A DNA stretch of 7,117 bases from NCBI GenBank assembly GCA_013696385.1, contig JACCYR010000253.1, positions 1-7,117 on the forward strand. The letters run 5' to 3'. The DNA comes from Acidobacteriota bacterium. GTDB lineage: Bacteria; Acidobacteriota; Blastocatellia; Pyrinomonadales; Pyrinomonadaceae. The notes beneath the pieces were generated by a model. That model worked only from the letters and a program-made list of their open reading frames with translations, was not told the DNA's origin and made no database searches. Position 1 is the first letter of the stretch; each line of letters starts with the position of its first letter. This document shows, piece after piece, positions 5,114-7,117 of the stretch. Position numbers and translations under genes: made by a program.

Positions 5114-6469
5114 TTATTTTTTTCGGATAATAAACGTCGGCACCATTCCGCCGCCCGATGACACATTTGCCAGTTCAGAAGTTGAAAGCCGCGTAAATGC
5201 CGCGCCGACTTTGCCGTCAAATAAAAGCGGGTCGAGGTCGACGAGCTGCTCGACCATCTCAATTTTACCAAGATTGCCAAACAGCATCGGAAAAATTTCT
5301 TTTGATGTTTTGACGCGCTCCTGAACAAGATAATCGCCGTTTTCAAGCGCGGTTTTTATCGCTTCGCTCCATTGGCTTTCGTCCAAAATCCAACCGATAT
5401 AAATGCCGTGTCCGCCGTAATCATCATTTGGTTTCAAGACTAATTTGCTTTGGTTGCTTTGTGTCCATTTGACCAAATCAATTGTTTCGGATTTGTTGAT
5501 TGTTTTTTCTTCGCGGAATTTGCGCGTCCAGGGAATATGCGCTCTGATTGCTTTTAATTCATTTTCATCAAATAAATGCGCGTATTTCTCATTTGTCAAA
5601 ACGGCAAAAATTGCTTTTTTGTGAACCAGCTTTGAGCGAAAACTGTTCGCCATACAAATTGCGCCCGTTTTATAGGCTTCGAGCAGCGCGGGATATTTTT
5701 TGATAATCGGCAGATATTCGTTGACCAGCAGGCGTTTATAAACAATATCAATCTCAACGCCTTTGCAAATGAGTTTTCCATTCAGAAATTCGAGTTCGTC
5801 AGGCGAACAAATCAAAGACGTATAGCCTTGATATTCAAAGTAATTTTGAAAGAGTTCAAATTCTTTGAGCGTCGGCAAATCCTTTAAATCAACAATGGCG
5901 ATGACCGGATTTTTTTCGGGTTTTCGCCCAAGAAATTCTTCATACGCGGCAAGCAAAACCGCGAGCATTTTTGGACGACCTGCAAAACCGCGCACATCGT
6001 ATTTTTCCGCAAACCTTTTCATCACCGGCATTTCCAAAAAAATTTCCGTCGCGGAATCGGCGTAAGCAATTCCCGCAGGACTTTCGCCGTTGAGTTCGAC
6101 AAAACTATACGCATCTTCGGTGAGAAAAGAATCAAGCCGCGCCGAAGCCGAAACCTGCCGATATTTTGGATCAATCGCCACCAGTTCGCGCTCAATTTCG
6201 GTTAATCCGAGTTCGTCAAGCAGTTCGTCGCTGCCGATTGCCGCATCTTTTACTTTTTGCAACGCGCTCCAAATCGTTTCGCAAATCTGCGTTACATGCT
6301 GCCAATCGGTTTCGGTAACAAAATGCGGGCGCAAATACGGCGATAGGCGGCGACCTCCGAAAATAAGTTTCGCGCTTTCCAATCCGTCGTCAAGAACTTG
6401 GCGCGATGCTTCGGCTAAATCGTAGTCCTCTAAAAGTTGATGATAATGTGCAACGGCTTCTTTCAACAT
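5114..6469 (-). CDS. Circularly permuted ATP-grasp protein
   Basis: The 451-residue protein matches the circularly permuted ATP-grasp group (CP_ATPgrasp type), whose members are predicted to join a carboxylate to an amine, often for peptide or amide synthesis. In this permutation the metal- and substrate-binding segment comes early: SARLDSFL and FVELNGESPAG (about 109-133). The nucleotide-binding part comes late: NSFRSKLVHKKAIFAVLTN (275-293), LVLKPNDDYGGHGIYIG (343-359) with the glycine-rich loop, and YLVQERV (380-386). The C-terminal FTRLSTSELANVSSGGGMVPTFII (425-448) closes the site. No signal peptide or membrane segment is seen, so it should be cytoplasmic. Relatives are often found with alpha-E (DUF403) and transglutaminase-like partners, which are absent here. 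It starts at ATG 6469, 55 bp after the DUF1206 gene, and ends 25 bp before the carboxyltransferase. The actual substrate is unknown. Confidence 0.82.
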   Translation of the reverse strand: MLKEAVAHYHQLLEDYDLAEASRQVLDDGLESAKLIFGGRRLSPYLRPHFVTETDWQHVTQICETIWSALQKVKDAAIGSDELLDELGLTEIERELVAIDPKYRQVSASARLDSFLTEDAYSFVELNGESPAGIAYADSATEIFLEMPVMKRFAEKYDVRGFAGRPKMLAVLLAAYEEFLGRKPEKNPVIAIVDLKDLPTLKEFELFQNYFEYQGYTSLICSPDELEFLNGKLICKGVEIDIVYKRLLVNEYLPIIKKYPALLEAYKTGAICMANSFRSKLVHKKAIFAVLTNEKYAHLFDENELKAIRAHIPWTRKFREEKTINKSETIDLVKWTQSNQSKLVLKPNDDYGGHGIYIGWILDESQWSEAIKTALENGDYLVQERVKTSKEIFPMLFGNLGKIEMVEQLVDLDPLLFDGKVGAAFTRLSTSELANVSSGGGMVPTFIIRKK

Positions 6470-6524
6470 AAATTTTTACTACCCTTGCAGGTTCTTGTTT
6501 AACCAACCAAAAATTCATTGCAGT

Positions 6525-7117
6525 TTAGCAGAGACGGCGATATTTTGCTTCATAAATTGATAAAATTCCGGTACAAACCAAACCTGCCGCCGTGATAAAT
6601 AAAAGAGTTTTCCCCCAATAACTTTGGGCAAGTTTCAATAATGCTCCGTCCATTCCGATGGCTTCATTCGGATTAAAAGCTATTGCCGCCCAAACAAAAA
6701 AGTAACCTATTAAACCAAAAATTAATGCCTGCGCCGTAAAGCTGAATATGCCAAGTATCGTAATAATTCTTTGCTGACGGTTTTCAACTTCGCACAGTCG
6801 GAAATTTTCCTGATACTTGCCTGAAATTCCGCTGTAACATTGGTGAATTCCGGCACCAATTACGCTGAACCCGATAATTCCGACTAACACTGCACCAAAA
6901 GGCAATGTCAGCAGAACTGCCGTCAGCGTTTTTTGGATTGCTTGCTCAGGCTGCGAAATTCGCGCCGCAGCGATTATGCTCCAAGCTGTCCACGCCAGAA
7001 TCAAATAAAAAATGCCGATACCTACCGGAATAATCCGTTTGCCAATGCCTTGCCAGCCTCCGCCTGCGTCATCAACATCAGCCACGCCGCGCAAAATGTT
7101 CCAGATGCCATGACCGA
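6525..7117 (-). CDS. DUF1206 membrane protein (N-terminal end outside window)
   Basis: The reading frame stays open to the window edge (it reads GHGIWNILRGVADVDDAGGG at the visible start), so the true start lies beyond 7117; the TTG at 7094 is probably just an internal Leu codon. About four hydrophobic helices are visible: PVGIGIFYLILAWTAWSIIAA, AVLLTLPFGAVLVGIIGFSVIGAGI, ILGIFSFTAQALIFGLIGYFFVWAAI and TLLFITAAGLVCTGILSIYEA. The pattern of paired helices, with MDGALLKLAQSYWGKTLLFITAAGLVCTGI in the last pair, is that of DUF1206, which is built of three two-helix repeats. The first pair is therefore missing from view. It is an inner-membrane protein of unknown function. The gene ends 55 bp before the ATP-grasp gene and may be cotranscribed with it; I see no terminator hairpin in that spacer. 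Confidence 0.8.
   Translation of the reverse strand, partial: GHGIWNILRGVADVDDAGGGWQGIGKRIIPVGIGIFYLILAWTAWSIIAAARISQPEQAIQKTLTAVLLTLPFGAVLVGIIGFSVIGAGIHQCYSGISGKYQENFRLCEVENRQQRIITILGIFSFTAQALIFGLIGYFFVWAAIAFNPNEAIGMDGALLKLAQSYWGKTLLFITAAGLVCTGILSIYEAKYRRLC

Noticed and set aside
5114..6469. Glutathionylspermidine synthase or cyanophycin synthetase as the identity of the ATP-grasp protein
   Set aside because: The order of motifs fits the circularly permuted ATP-grasp group; the Mur-ligase half and the length of cyanophycin synthetase are absent, and there is no amidase domain.

Overview
All supportable genes lie on the minus strand, so transcription runs from high to low coordinates. The AT-leaning base composition and short AT-rich spacers, the short lipoprotein and DUF1206 genes, the acyl-CoA carboxylase/crotonase pair and the cyanophycinase fit a Gram-negative, probably non-proteobacterial chromosome. 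Acidobacteriota (Blastocatellia-like) is my best guess, but it is inference only: there is no rRNA or other phylogenetic marker here.

In transcription order: (1) a DUF1206 membrane protein, cut at its N-terminal end by the window edge (7117-6525); (2) a circularly permuted ATP-grasp protein (6469-5114); (3) 25 bp further on, an acyl-CoA carboxylase carboxyltransferase (beta) subunit of 539 aa (5088-3469); (4) after a 108-bp spacer, a short crotonase-fold protein of 199 aa that lacks the usual C-terminal part and one of the two canonical catalytic glutamates (3360-2761); (5) overlapping it by an ATGA junction, a class I SAM-dependent methyltransferase carrying an apparent lipoprotein signal peptide (2764-2042); (6) after a 170-bp AT-rich gap with a possible promoter, a cyanophycinase (1847-987); (7) an intact IS1595-family (IS1016-like) insertion sequence with 20-bp imperfect inverted ends (216-948); (8) beyond it, what looks like a small ORF broken by one in-frame stop (197-30).

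Genes 2 to 5 are close enough to form one transcription unit, with (1) possibly included and (6) probably separately transcribed. The carboxyltransferase and crotonase suggest acyl-CoA (branched-chain or propionyl-type) metabolism. The biotin carboxylase and biotin-carrier partners are not in the window, so the substrate cannot be fixed. The ATP-grasp protein and the cyanophycinase both belong to peptide or amide-bond chemistry families, but nothing here ties them functionally. No RNA gene, CRISPR array or clear rho-independent terminator was found. No stretch above 300 bp lacks a gene; the longest unexplained pieces are the 170-bp gap at 1872-2041 and the 108-bp gap at 3361-3468. I saw no convincing wholly new system. 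The most unusual items are the lipoprotein-type methyltransferase and the truncated, active-site-altered crotonase coupled to it.
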